Shown here piece by piece: positions 43,835 to 53,687 of a DNA stretch of 57,249 bases. The first letter of the stretch is position 1. Every line of letters starts with the position of its first letter. The notes under the pieces are model-generated. The model was given only the letters and a program-made list of their open reading frames with translations. It did no database searches and was not told the DNA's origin. The position numbers and the translations under genes are program-made. The DNA is from JBGTIS01 sp041745535 (GTDB lineage: Bacteria; Bacteroidota; Bacteroidia; Cytophagales; Cyclobacteriaceae): positions 1 through 57,249 of the forward strand of contig JBGTIS010000391.1 of assembly GCA_041745535.1 (NCBI GenBank), written 5' to 3'.

Positions 43835-46291
43835 ATGAATAACCCCTTTTTAAAAAAAGCACTTCCTCATCTGATCGCGTTTTTTGTTTTTATCCTGCTG
43901 ATGAGCATTTATTTTTCGCCTGTATTCACTGGGAAAAGTCTGGTACAAACCGATGTAATTCAGTTTGAAGGTGCCCTGAAAGAAACCCGTGATTACGAAA
44001 AAAATACAGGAGAAGCCATTTTATGGTCCAACTCTACCTTTTCGGGTATGCCTGTGTGGGCCGGGCTGGATGATAACATTTTTTTTTATATCCATCGCGG
44101 ATTAAAAGCCATATTTGCCGAACCCATTTTATTATGCCTGCTGGGGTTCGCGGGCTTCTATATTTTGTTATCCATATTTAATGTACCTCCCTGGTTGTGT
44201 TTTATCGGGGGTTCTTTGTATGCGTTGGCGACCTTTAACCCACAAAGTATCGTAGCCGGGCATATAAATAAGGTATATGCCATGGCTTACATGGCACCGG
44301 TGCTGGCCGGAGTATTACTAATTATTCGGCAACGGTTTCTTGCTGGCATCGGCGTGGCGGCCCTGGCTTTGGGCATGCAGATTTTTTATGGTCACATCCA
44401 GATCAGTTATTATCTGTTTCTGATGATTATCGTGCTGGCGGTGGTAAGCGCGATTTATGCCTTTAAACAAAACAGGGTGAGACAACTGTTTGTGGCCGGT
44501 GGAATTTTGATACTGGTAGCCCTGCTGGGCATGGGTGGTAATACGACTAAACTCTGGACTTTGCGGGAATATGGCGAATCTACCATCAGGGGTGGGTCAG
44601 AACTTACCGCTAAAGCCGCACAGGGCACCGGGCTGGATAAAGAATATGCCCTGAGTTACAGCTACGGCATCTGGGAAATTTTCAATACGTTTATTCCAAG
44701 GTTTATGGGCGGTGGCAGTGCCGAGCCGCTTGATGAATCTTCTGAAACCTATCAGGCTTTGGTAAGCCACAATGTGCCCCAACAACAGGCGCAGGCTTTT
44801 GTGGAAAGGACACCTACCTACTGGGGCGATCAGCCTTTTACTGTTGGGCCGGTGTATCTGGGAGCTGTTTCTATATTTTTATTTGTGTTGGGGCTATTTC
44901 TAATTAAAGGGTATATCAAATGGTGGATCGTTATCGTAAGCGCGCTGGCCGTGCTGCTCGCCTGGGGCAGACACCTGGAATGGTTTACCGATATATTTTT
45001 CTATTATGTTCCGCTGTATAACAAATTCAGAACGGTAACCATGATTCTGGCCACTTTGCAGATTACCGTACCGCTGCTGGGGATTCTGGCACTGAAAAAA
45101 ATAGTGATGGGCGAATTAGAGAATAAAGAAATTTTAAAATCATTGAAATACGCTGCTGGCATTTGCGGCGGCATTGCGCTTTTTTTCGGTCTGCTGGGCC
45201 CTTCCTTTTTTGATTTTTCAGCCCCCAATGATGCCCAGCTGACGCAAATGGTGGGCGGCGCTACCTGGCTAACCGAAGCCATTCGAGACGACCGTGCCTC
45301 TATGATGCGCATCGATTCTTTCCGGACTTTGATTTTTGTGCTTTTTTCAGCCGGCACCATTTATTTCTTTGTTACCGGTAAAATCAAAGCTACCTATCTG
45401 TTCCTAATTTTTTCTGGTCTGGTCTTTTTCGACTTATGGCCCATCGATAAAAAATACCTTAATAACGATGATTTTCAATCCAGAGAAAGACTGGAACAGC
45501 AGGCTTTTACCCCTACAGCGGCCGACCGGTCTATTACCCAGGATACCAGTTATTACCGGGTGTACAACCTTACCCAGAATCCTTTTAACGATGGGGTTAC
45601 CTCTTATTTTCATAAATCAATCGGCGGATACAGCGCCATTAAACTGGGCCGGTATCAGGAACTGATTGAAGCTTACATCAGCAAAAACAACCGGCCGGTA
45701 CTGAATATGCTAAACATCAAATATTTCATTACGGCCGATCAGCAGAATAACGCACCGGTAGCCCGGCGGAATGCCGATGCGGCTGGCAATGCCTGGCTGG
45801 TAGATGATTACCAATTGGTAGAAAACGCCGATGCGGAACTCGCAGCACTGGAATCGTTCAAACCCAGACAAACCGCGATTATTGACAAACGGTTCGCGGA
45901 TCAGTTGGAAGGACTAACCATACAAAAATCGCCTGGCGATACCATCTGGCTTGCCAGTTACCATCCCATGAAAATGGTATATCAATCCAAAACGGCGGCA
46001 GACCGGCTGGCTGTTTTCTCCGAAATTTATTACCAACCCGGATGGAATAGTTTTATTGATGGCGAACCCGCGCCCCACATGCGGGCCGATTATGTGTTGC
46101 GGGCCATGAAGATTCCGGCAGGAGACCATACTATTGAATTCCGGTTTGAACCCAATTCTTTTTTCGTAGGCACTAAAATTTCCATCGCCAGCTCCATTGT
46201 GTTGGTGATTGTATTGTTATTGGTAATTATTAAACCTATTCTGGATAAGCGAAAAGGTAAAACAGAAGAAAAACCTGAAGTGCTGTTCTAA
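43835..46291 (+). CDS. YfhO family membrane protein
   Basis: The 818-residue protein has about twelve to thirteen helices, mostly in residues 10-530, and a hydrophilic C-terminal domain before a last helix (about 785-805). The ending 'PGWNSFIDGEPAPHMRADYV' with 'AGDHTIEFRFEPNSFFVG' is the YfhO signature. It resembles GT-C glycosyltransferases, and relatives are tied to lipoteichoic or surface glycan modification. A Bacteroidota role is not defined. The stop lies 7 bases from the convergent flippase stop. Confidence 0.92.
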   Translation: MNNPFLKKALPHLIAFFVFILLMSIYFSPVFTGKSLVQTDVIQFEGALKETRDYEKNTGEAILWSNSTFSGMPVWAGLDDNIFFYIHRGLKAIFAEPILLCLLGFAGFYILLSIFNVPPWLCFIGGSLYALATFNPQSIVAGHINKVYAMAYMAPVLAGVLLIIRQRFLAGIGVAALALGMQIFYGHIQISYYLFLMIIVLAVVSAIYAFKQNRVRQLFVAGGILILVALLGMGGNTTKLWTLREYGESTIRGGSELTAKAAQGTGLDKEYALSYSYGIWEIFNTFIPRFMGGGSAEPLDESSETYQALVSHNVPQQQAQAFVERTPTYWGDQPFTVGPVYLGAVSIFLFVLGLFLIKGYIKWWIVIVSALAVLLAWGRHLEWFTDIFFYYVPLYNKFRTVTMILATLQITVPLLGILALKKIVMGELENKEILKSLKYAAGICGGIALFFGLLGPSFFDFSAPNDAQLTQMVGGATWLTEAIRDDRASMMRIDSFRTLIFVLFSAGTIYFFVTGKIKATYLFLIFSGLVFFDLWPIDKKYLNNDDFQSRERLEQQAFTPTAADRSITQDTSYYRVYNLTQNPFNDGVTSYFHKSIGGYSAIKLGRYQELIEAYISKNNRPVLNMLNIKYFITADQQNNAPVARRNADAAGNAWLVDDYQLVENADAELAALESFKPRQTAIIDKRFADQLEGLTIQKSPGDTIWLASYHPMKMVYQSKTAADRLAVFSEIYYQPGWNSFIDGEPAPHMRADYVLRAMKIPAGDHTIEFRFEPNSFFVGTKISIASSIVLVIVLLLVIIKPILDKRKGKTEEKPEVLF

Positions 46292-46298
46292 ATTAAGT

Positions 46299-47792
46299 TT
46301 AATTAAAGAATTTTTTTATTCTTTTCAACATTTTACCAGTTAACCGGTTGATATCAGCCGAGATGCGGGTAAGCAAAATAAGCCCAAGAAAGGTAACCGC
46401 GATTATGCCCGATCGGACCATTAGTGTTACAACGGGTGAACTGAATTCAGGTACAAATTGGGCAACGCCAAAAGTAAATCCAAAAATCAGTAAGGCGATC
46501 GCATAATTCTTGTCGAATGGTTGAATTTTAAATTTTATCAGGATAAACAGGAAGTTCACCAGATTCCACAGCAATATGGATAACATAGTAGCGAAAGCGG
46601 CACCGTTGATGCCATAAATAGGTATAAATATCAGGTTGGTAACTACCAGCAAAACTGCCAGAAAAATAATGGTAAACAGGTTGAACCGATAGTAATCAGA
46701 TTGCAGAATAATCTCGGTACTCAATCCCGTTCCCATTTCAACCAGTTTGGCAAGTCCGATAAAAAATACCACATATTTACCGGCCTGGTAAGTCTCGGAA
46801 TTCGGAATCAGTTGAAACACGTCATCGATGTTGCACCAGATACCCAGAAACAACAATCCACCGGCAATAAACTGGTTCAGCGCTGATTTCCGATAAATAT
46901 CCTGGATCTTATCTATATTATTAGCTGCCAATTCAACAGAAATAATGGGAGAACTGATTTGGGAAATTGATTTTCGTGGAATTTCAATCACGGCGCCCAT
47001 ATAAAAAGCGATGGCATAAATTCCGGTTTCTTCCAGATCCAAAAAAGCAGGAATCATCAGCGTATCTACTTTTCCTACCACAATGGAGCTAATGCCCGAC
47101 AAAACTACTACAGAACCATAGGTTAAAATTTCTTTAATCAAAGGAAATTTGATAAAATCAAAGTCAGGCTTAAGAAACAATACCCTGGCTTTGTAAATAT
47201 AATGCAATAATAAAATATCGATAACGCCATATGAAATTACCGTACCCAAAACCACCTGTGGAAAAGAGAGAACTCCAGTGAAATAAATGATGATCAACAG
47301 GGTAAATAGCAGCCTTAGCAACACATCGCGGTAAAAGGAAGGAATCACGGTTTTTAAATGTACCCGCATATAAGATTCGAGCACGCCATGAATGATGAGG
47401 AAAAATACGAGTAGCACCACATAATAGAAGTACTGGTTGATTTCAGGAGAATTTTCCTGGTATATTTCCAGCCAGAAATATTTGAAAGGAATAAAAATAA
47501 GGCAGAACAGCGAAAATCCGAGTGATGAATAGCCCAGCAATAAGGAAAGAAATCCCCGGTGGCCCTGATCGTGATTTTTAAATACCGGAAAAAATTTGTC
47601 GGCAATTCTGGGTGTTCCTAACCGGGCTAAGGATGAAAATAAAGCCGCGACGCTTTGCAAACTTTGTAACAGGCCAATTTCGCCAGGTTCCAGGTATTTG
47701 GGGAAAAGCCATAACAGGTTAAAAGCACCAATTACTACACCCAAATAGGCAATGACTGAAGTTTGTATACCCTGCCGGATAATAATTCCCAT
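46299..47792 (-). CDS. Wzx-like polysaccharide flippase
   Basis: The 497-residue inner-membrane protein has about fourteen helices. It begins 'QGIQTSVIAYLGVVIGAFNL', then 'LGTPRIADKFFPVF' and 'GKVDTLMIPAFLDLEETGIY', as in oligosaccharide flippases of the MOP/MATE superfamily. Such proteins move lipid-linked sugar repeats across the inner membrane. No glycosyltransferase cluster adjoins it, but the DegT aminotransferase is nearby. Confidence 0.9.
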   Translation of the reverse strand: MGIIIRQGIQTSVIAYLGVVIGAFNLLWLFPKYLEPGEIGLLQSLQSVAALFSSLARLGTPRIADKFFPVFKNHDQGHRGFLSLLLGYSSLGFSLFCLIFIPFKYFWLEIYQENSPEINQYFYYVVLLVFFLIIHGVLESYMRVHLKTVIPSFYRDVLLRLLFTLLIIIYFTGVLSFPQVVLGTVISYGVIDILLLHYIYKARVLFLKPDFDFIKFPLIKEILTYGSVVVLSGISSIVVGKVDTLMIPAFLDLEETGIYAIAFYMGAVIEIPRKSISQISSPIISVELAANNIDKIQDIYRKSALNQFIAGGLLFLGIWCNIDDVFQLIPNSETYQAGKYVVFFIGLAKLVEMGTGLSTEIILQSDYYRFNLFTIIFLAVLLVVTNLIFIPIYGINGAAFATMLSILLWNLVNFLFILIKFKIQPFDKNYAIALLIFGFTFGVAQFVPEFSSPVVTLMVRSGIIAVTFLGLILLTRISADINRLTGKMLKRIKKFFN

Positions 47793-47864
47793 AGCATATG
47801 ATAAAACCCGAAAATTAGTTTAAAGCAAGGAATGAAGAAAGAAAATATAAAAAATCGGAGTTTC

Positions 47865-48209
47865 TTAATTTTTGCGATTGAAAAGCCTTTTTACCGCGTA
47901 ATATAGTTTTTTTTCCTTATTCCAGAAAAACTGAAACTGGCCTAGCGCACTGCCATATACCAATATTAATATTTGGTACGAAGGAAAAACAAAGAATAGA
48001 TAGGTGATGGTTTTAAGCCACATAGGGGTGTCATCGGTATAACCCAGCGCCGAAAAAAGCCATTTTCTAAGATATACCACCGTCATACCGGTTACTGAAA
48101 AGGTAATTAAGATTAAAATAGTTTGCCACAAGGTCACGCCCCATTTTTCCTGGAGGCGCTGGAAAATATTTTCTTTCTCTTGATTATCAGTTTTAGATTG
48201 GGTTTTCAT
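47865..48209 (-). CDS. DUF6787-like small membrane protein
   Basis: The 114-residue protein has two helices (about 28-48 and 70-90) preceded by 'LQEKWGVTLWQTILILITF'. I recognise this pattern as the Bacteroidota DUF6787 family, often mislabelled as a prolipoprotein diacylglyceryl transferase; none of that enzyme's motifs are present. An in-frame GTG at 48251 would add 14 residues with no conserved look, so I take the ATG at 48209. The function is unknown. Confidence 0.7.
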   Translation of the reverse strand: MKTQSKTDNQEKENIFQRLQEKWGVTLWQTILILITFSVTGMTVVYLRKWLFSALGYTDDTPMWLKTITYLFFVFPSYQILILVYGSALGQFQFFWNKEKKLYYAVKRLFNRKN

Positions 48210-48530
48210 AAATAAATTTGAAGAATTAGATGCTTTACCAGTATGCTTCACCGCTCAGAAAACAAGGTTGTTTGTAGTAAGGTTCCCTAATGATAACTTC
48301 ATTGAGGTTCGGTGCCAAATTTATAAAATAGTTTGGTTTATTTTACTTTCCATCCAAAATCTTTCGGAACGCGAAGTGGAAACTGAAGTCAAATATCCAC
48401 AGTTTCTGCTACTAATGTAATCGCAGGGGAGTTGGAAGATCGAAAGCAAGAGAAAACCAATTCAAAACGCCACCTTCGATCTTCCAGTAAACCTCAATTC
48501 TATTTCAAAATGCCCGAAAAATCTCTTTAA
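48210..48530. other. Intergenic region with a long inverted repeat
   Basis: These 321 bases lie downstream of the B12 operon and upstream of the DUF6787-like gene. TGGAAGATCGAA (48434-48445) is mirrored by TTCGATCTTCCA (48476-48487). No T tract follows, so it is not a standard terminator. A smaller GAAACTG/CAGTTTC pair lies near 48380-48405. Confidence 0.5.
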
Positions 48531-49622
48531 CTACCTGAACAGAAAGCCGCTGGGTGCTCTTCCTACCGAAAAATCTCTGATTTTAGTACCATCTGACTGA
48601 TAAACAATTACGGTTCCATTTCCCTGGAAAGCATTGTTATCAGCAACCAGAAGTTCATTATTTTCAGGATTGATCCCAATCCCGTAAAAATTTGAGCCTG
48701 AAACCACAGGATCGGTAGAAACAGCAGTGGCATCAATTGGTAAAGCAAATACCTGGTCGGTAGAGGGATTGTAGCCTGTTGAGGTTAAATAATAAATTTG
48801 ATCGCCGGATCCATTTATAGCCGTTTTCCCATTTGGTGATTGTCCAGTTAATAAAATGGTGGCTTCAACCGCATTGGTAGCCGGATTAATTCTGACCAGA
48901 TTACCTTCTGGCGCCATAAAATCTCCAGTGCAAAGCACCCAAACTTTTCCATTTTTATCGATGGTAAAACTGTACGGTGCCTTGGAAACTTCAATGCTGT
49001 CAGCTATGGCGTCACTCTGGGCATCAATGATGTACACCAGATTGCTGCTACTGCCGGCCACATAAATTTTGTTACCAACAGCAAGCATTTGCTGCGGTCG
49101 AACCGGCAGCTGAATGGTATCGGAGATGGTATGGTTATTTAAATTCAGAATGGTGATAAATGACTGAGGGTCAGGCCCAAAAGCCGCGTTAACCGGTCCC
49201 CAATTGGCTACATAGCCCTTATCGCCTACCGCGGCGAAATCTACCGGATTTTGTAGTTCAGAAGTATCGGAAGGCGTAATGGAAGCCACCGATGTGAAAG
49301 TGCCTGCCTGCACCACTTCAATTTTATCAGCCACATTGGTAATAATATAAGCATTTTCCTCATGCATGCGTATTAACTGGATAAGGCCATTGATTTCACG
49401 GTTGTTTTCAGCGGCAAAAATATCAGGATATACTTTTGAACTATCAGTGTCGTAATAACTAACTGATCCATCCGAGTCGGAAAAATTACCCTCATTGGTA
49501 ACAAAAATACCAGATTCATACTTCCCAGACGGCGTGAGCACTTCTTTATCGGGAGCACATCCTGTAAAGAAGAAAGTGAATAAAACTAAAAACAGAATCA
49601 GTGATTTAATTTCGAATCGCAT
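48531..49622 (-). CDS. BtuG-like beta-propeller surface lipoprotein
   Basis: The 363-residue protein has a lipoprotein signal ending 'FFFTGC' (Cys22). YncE-like beta-propeller repeats follow, for example 'QNPVDFAAVGDKGYVANWG', 'ILNLNNHTISDTIQLPVRPQ' and 'KAPYSFTIDKNGKVWVLC'. It is the last gene of the B12 operon, 5 bases after the BtuB-like receptor. In Bacteroides, BtuG is a surface propeller lipoprotein encoded beside btuB that captures cobalamin for it. Fold, lipidation and position all match, but direct cobalamin binding here is an inference. Confidence 0.82.
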   Translation of the reverse strand: MRFEIKSLILFLVLFTFFFTGCAPDKEVLTPSGKYESGIFVTNEGNFSDSDGSVSYYDTDSSKVYPDIFAAENNREINGLIQLIRMHEENAYIITNVADKIEVVQAGTFTSVASITPSDTSELQNPVDFAAVGDKGYVANWGPVNAAFGPDPQSFITILNLNNHTISDTIQLPVRPQQMLAVGNKIYVAGSSSNLVYIIDAQSDAIADSIEVSKAPYSFTIDKNGKVWVLCTGDFMAPEGNLVRINPATNAVEATILLTGQSPNGKTAINGSGDQIYYLTSTGYNPSTDQVFALPIDATAVSTDPVVSGSNFYGIGINPENNELLVADNNAFQGNGTVIVYQSDGTKIRDFSVGRAPSGFLFR

Positions 49623-49627
49623 TGTTT

Positions 49628-51523
49628 TTATTTGGTTAAATTATAGGTTAAACTGAGTTGATAGTTTCTGCCTGGCATGGCATAGTTGTTTACATTCTGA
49701 AAAGCCTTATTGAAAATATTTCTAATGCCCACGCTCACCAATATCTTTCCCTCACCCAGCGTTGGTTGGTATCCGATGCTGGTGTTTACCAACGCATAAC
49801 CCTCCAGAAAATCGCTGTTATCAGCCAAAGTATACCGATATCCTGTATAACTTACCTGATTGATCCAATTCCATGCTTTGTAAGAAGCTCTGCCATAAGC
49901 GGATGCGGTATGCAAAGGGGTGTAGGGTAATTGTTTACCCACCGACTGGTCATATTCATTCAATCCTTTCTGATTGACAGACCGGGTATAACTGTAGTTT
50001 CCCCCGATCATCCAATTGAATTTTTTTTGCTTAGAAGAAATTTTGCCCGACCATTCTATCCCATGGGCATGTACTTTTCGAACATTTTCAGGGCGCCAGT
50101 AACTACCCATTGGTACCCAGATAATCCAGTTGTCAATCCATTGCTGGTAGATTCCCGCTTCTGAATTTACTTCCACATTTTTGTCCTGGTAGGTATAAGA
50201 AAAGCCACTTTCCAGATTATAGCCTTCCTCAGGAAGCAGTTCCGTATTTCCACCGGGCGTCCAGAACCGGTCATTCAAAGTAGGAATCCGATAGCTTCTG
50301 CCCAGTAAGTTTTTGAGTATAAGTTGCTGATGATCAGTTTTTAATAATTGCCATTCGCTACCAATAGACGGCGCAAAGGGTGCGTTAAAACCGGTTACAA
50401 AAGCTTGCCGAGCATTCAGATTCAGGCTCCATACGGGGAATGGATTGTAGCGCAATGACAGAAAAATATCATTCCGGTTTTCAGCATTATTTGTGGCGTA
50501 ATTGTCAGATTTTCCCAAAACCCTCCTCCAATCCGCGCCTGTGTTCAAACTTAACTTTTCAGAAAAATCATGCTCATATCGCAGCGATGCAATCAGGCTT
50601 TGTGAAGTGGTGATAAAACTTTGGTTGTACAAAAAATAATCGTACAGGTAAGCAGCTTTTGCCCTGATATTCCCACTTTTGAGCGTTTTGTTATACGCTA
50701 CCACCAACCTGAAATTTTCGTCTTTTTGCTGGTCGGTATTTTTCAGGTTCACCATTGAGGGTTGAAGCTCCCGCCTGCTACTTTGGTACCAGGCTTCCAG
50801 TTCCAGGTTTTGCCGGTTATTCCAACTGTAATTCAGGTTTTGTAAGGCCCCCAGATTTACAAAAGCGGCATTGGTTTGTTTTTCTACCGTCGAACCAGGT
50901 TTGGCAGTATTTTGAAAAGGAAAATCATTCTCTGACTGGTAGCGATAAATTTTGGTAGTGCCGGAAAATTTATTACGCCTGTAACTGCCGCCAATTCCGG
51001 TAAAGAACCGACCGAAACTGCCAAACTCTTGTTTTACATCCAACTTAAAATAATCAAAATCTGATTCTTTGGTTCCTAAATGTACCGTACCACCAATGGC
51101 ATCGGAACCATACAAGGAGCTGGCAGAACCATATTGTAAAGCCACTTCATTAAAAAGAAACAGGGGAATATTCGCAAAATCGGATTGACCAACCGTAACC
51201 GAATTGATGTTGATACCATGCCAGAGCACAGCGGTATGGCTGGCCCCGGTGCCCCGGAACGATATACTGGACAACATGCCTGAACCGTATTCCTTAATAT
51301 ATACCGGTGTGGCAGCTTGCAACAGCCCTGCCAGCGAGCCTGAAATTTGTGAAGCGAACAGCGCCGAATCAATCCGCTGAATTTTACTTCCGGCCGCATA
51401 TTTCTGGTACGGTGTCCCGGTTATCCTGATTTCCTCCAAATTCACGGTAGAAAGGGTATCCTGACCGAAAACAAAATTCTGAATGCTCAGAAAAAGTATT
51501 ATAAGTGAAAAAATTCTGTTCAT
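49628..51523 (-). CDS. btuB: BtuB-like TonB-dependent cobalamin receptor
   Basis: The 631-residue outer-membrane receptor has a signal peptide (1-20). A TonB-box-like stretch precedes the plug, with 'SISFRGTGASHTAVLWHGIN' and 'VALQYGSASSLYGSDAIGGT'. A barrel of about 500 residues ends 'YQLSLTYNLTK'. Its length is like E. coli BtuB, and it lacks the carboxypeptidase-like extension of many Bacteroidota receptors. It is translationally coupled to BtuD (4-base overlap) in a riboswitch-led operon, which makes cobalamin the most likely ligand. Confidence 0.88.
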   Translation of the reverse strand: MNRIFSLIILFLSIQNFVFGQDTLSTVNLEEIRITGTPYQKYAAGSKIQRIDSALFASQISGSLAGLLQAATPVYIKEYGSGMLSSISFRGTGASHTAVLWHGININSVTVGQSDFANIPLFLFNEVALQYGSASSLYGSDAIGGTVHLGTKESDFDYFKLDVKQEFGSFGRFFTGIGGSYRRNKFSGTTKIYRYQSENDFPFQNTAKPGSTVEKQTNAAFVNLGALQNLNYSWNNRQNLELEAWYQSSRRELQPSMVNLKNTDQQKDENFRLVVAYNKTLKSGNIRAKAAYLYDYFLYNQSFITTSQSLIASLRYEHDFSEKLSLNTGADWRRVLGKSDNYATNNAENRNDIFLSLRYNPFPVWSLNLNARQAFVTGFNAPFAPSIGSEWQLLKTDHQQLILKNLLGRSYRIPTLNDRFWTPGGNTELLPEEGYNLESGFSYTYQDKNVEVNSEAGIYQQWIDNWIIWVPMGSYWRPENVRKVHAHGIEWSGKISSKQKKFNWMIGGNYSYTRSVNQKGLNEYDQSVGKQLPYTPLHTASAYGRASYKAWNWINQVSYTGYRYTLADNSDFLEGYALVNTSIGYQPTLGEGKILVSVGIRNIFNKAFQNVNNYAMPGRNYQLSLTYNLTK

Positions 51524-52590
51524 TTCTCAGTTTTATTGTTTTCAAAAGATGCAGTTCCCTGCCTGAGATTTTCCTTATCATTTAAATAAGCAATCATGCA
51601 TTCAACCGTATGGCAGGTCATTTTTTTTCCCTTACCCTGAATCACCCATTCATAAGCTTCCACTCCTTTTACCTCAATGGAAACAGAAGCTACTCCTTCA
51701 TCAATTACAATAAAGCCTTCTCTTTCCAATGCCCGTTTCGTCCAGAAAACGCCTGTAGGATCGCCCTGCACCCGGATGCTTTTTCTCCAGGGCGTATGCA
51801 CCTGAAATGAGCCGGTCTGTCGGTTAAAGGTTTCGCCTTCTTTCCTGAAAGTTTGCTCAAAGGCTTTAGACAGCACCAGATCTTCCGGCACTCCGGTTAT
51901 TATTTTTTTACCCAGCATCAGCCAAAGCTGGTCGGCCATCTGCAATGCCAGGTCCAGTTCGTGGGTAGAAAGCAGAATGGTTTTTCCATTGTCTCTGGCT
52001 AATTTGCGCAACAATCGCATGATCATGATCCGATTGGGAATATCCAGATGAGAGGTGGGTTCATCTAAAATCATTAAAGGAGTGTCCTGCGCAAGGGCAC
52101 GGGCAATCAGTGCTTTTTGTAATTCTCCATCGCTTAACTCATACAAAGGCTGATTGGTCAGTGTGGTTACCTCAGCGGTGGTAATGGCCCAGTCAATTTT
52201 GCTTTTATCTGCTTTGGTCAGATGTCCCCAGCCGTTGGTGTAAGGAAACCGGCCCATTGCCACAAGGTCATACACCTGCATGTTTTTTACCACAACAGGA
52301 TCGGTTAACACCACACTTAATTTTTTTGCCAGTTTTCGCGAAGCATAATCTTTTATCCTTTTATCCGACAGATTGACCTCGCCTTCCAAAGGTTTTTGTA
52401 TGCCGGTGAGTGTGCGGATCAATGTTGATTTCCCGGAACCATTTACCCCTAATACACAGGTGAGCTGCCCTTTTTGTAATTGTATGTTGGCAGCCACGGT
52501 TAAGGATACCGAAACTTTCCGGAACCTGTTTTTTTTGTAAAATCCAGTAGTCAGATTTTCAGTGGACAATATAGTTCCAGGCTTGTTCAT
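51520..52590 (-). CDS. btuD: Cobalamin ABC importer ATPase with C-terminal extension
   Basis: The 356-residue protein's ATPase domain (about 5-245) has Walker A 'GVNGSGKST', signature 'LSDGELQKALIARAL', Walker B 'LMILDEPTSHLD' and H-loop 'STHELDL', as in the BtuD/FecE/FhuC group. About 85 further residues follow, 'SIRVQGDPTGVFWTKRAL' onward, beyond the usual BtuD end. I take the ATG at 52590, which makes an ATGA overlap with btuC; an earlier in-frame start at 52632 would lie deep in btuC. The stop overlaps the btuB start by 4 bases. Confidence 0.92.
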   Translation of the reverse strand: MNKPGTILSTENLTTGFYKKNRFRKVSVSLTVAANIQLQKGQLTCVLGVNGSGKSTLIRTLTGIQKPLEGEVNLSDKRIKDYASRKLAKKLSVVLTDPVVVKNMQVYDLVAMGRFPYTNGWGHLTKADKSKIDWAITTAEVTTLTNQPLYELSDGELQKALIARALAQDTPLMILDEPTSHLDIPNRIMIMRLLRKLARDNGKTILLSTHELDLALQMADQLWLMLGKKIITGVPEDLVLSKAFEQTFRKEGETFNRQTGSFQVHTPWRKSIRVQGDPTGVFWTKRALEREGFIVIDEGVASVSIEVKGVEAYEWVIQGKGKKMTCHTVECMIAYLNDKENLRQGTASFENNKTEK

Positions 52591-53687
52591 GAAAAAGACA
52601 TTCTTAATTGGTTTTGCCGCAAAATCACCCAAATCACTACTGGAGAGCCCAGCAAGGCGGTAACCGCATTAATGGGTAAAGATTGATCGCTGCCGGGAAG
52701 TTGTGCCATGATATCACAAAAGAGCATCAGGATGCTCCCGATTAAGCAAGTTGCAGGAATCAGGATTTTATGGTCTGAAGTACCAAACAACGCCCTCGAC
52801 AGATGCGGTACCGCAATACCTACAAAACCGATGGGTCCGCAGAACGCTGTTACTCCGCCTGCCAGAAGCCCGGTTGCGGAAATAATAAATATTCTTGATT
52901 TTAAAATATCCAGTCCCATGCTTTTTGCATAACCTTCTCCTAACAACCAGGCATTCAATGCTTTTGCGGAAAAAATGGTCAATACCAATCCTGCCAGCAC
53001 GGTAACAGCCAATACCACCAGATGCTGACGGGTTACACCGCCCAGGCTGCCGAACGTCCAGATCAGGAAATCCTGGATTTGCTGCGGATTGCTGTAATAT
53101 TGCCAGATGCTGACGATGGCCAGGGTGATATTGCCCACCATAATGCCCACAATCAGTAACACCACATTATCTCTGATTCGGGTGGCTATCATAATAATGA
53201 GGAGCAGCACCATGATGGCTCCTGCCACCGCTGCCAGCACCATCAACCAGCCTTGCGGAATTCCCAAACTTCTAATGGTATACATACTGGTAGCCATTCC
53301 GGAAGACAACATGACCAGCGCCACACCCAGGCTGGCACCGGAAGTAATGCCCAGCACCGATGGCCCGGCCAAAGGATTACGAAATAAAGTTTGCATTTGC
53401 AGACCCGCCACTGACAAAGCGCACCCTGCCAGCATCGCCGTAAACGCTTTCGGAATCCGGATAAGGGTAATAATGTTATTCCAGGCTTCATTTTTGGTAT
53501 CCTTTCCTGCAATGATCCTGATTACCTCAATGGCAGGAACGCGCACAGAGCCCAGCATAATATCAGCCAGCATAAAAGCGAACAGCAGAACCACCAGCAA
53601 AACCATCAGCAGCAGGGCAGGTTTGTTGGAATGATGAATAGATTTTTTAGGTAAGGTAGCTGTTTCCATCTTTTTTTTCTTGATCAA
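52587..53687 (-). CDS. btuC: Cobalamin ABC importer permease (FecCD/BtuC family)
   Basis: The 366-residue permease has about nine to ten helices. 'AGCALSVAGLQMQTLFRNPL' and 'GPSVLGITSGASLGVALVML' are the classic FecCD motifs, and 'GPIGFVGIAVPHLSRALFG' forms the ATPase-contacting loop. Two starts are possible: a TTG at 53687 overlapping the btuF stop by 4 bases, or an ATG at 53669. The reported span uses the TTG because the overlap style matches the other junctions of this operon; the ATG would remove six residues. Confidence 0.93.
   Translation of the reverse strand: MIKKKKMETATLPKKSIHHSNKPALLLMVLLVVLLFAFMLADIMLGSVRVPAIEVIRIIAGKDTKNEAWNNIITLIRIPKAFTAMLAGCALSVAGLQMQTLFRNPLAGPSVLGITSGASLGVALVMLSSGMATSMYTIRSLGIPQGWLMVLAAVAGAIMVLLLIIMIATRIRDNVVLLIVGIMVGNITLAIVSIWQYYSNPQQIQDFLIWTFGSLGGVTRQHLVVLAVTVLAGLVLTIFSAKALNAWLLGEGYAKSMGLDILKSRIFIISATGLLAGGVTAFCGPIGFVGIAVPHLSRALFGTSDHKILIPATCLIGSILMLFCDIMAQLPGSDQSLPINAVTALLGSPVVIWVILRQNQLRMSFS

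Noticed and set aside
52591..52632. 14-residue upstream extension of btuD
   Set aside because: The ATG at 52590 gives the 4-base overlap seen at other junctions of the operon, and the extension lies fully within btuC.
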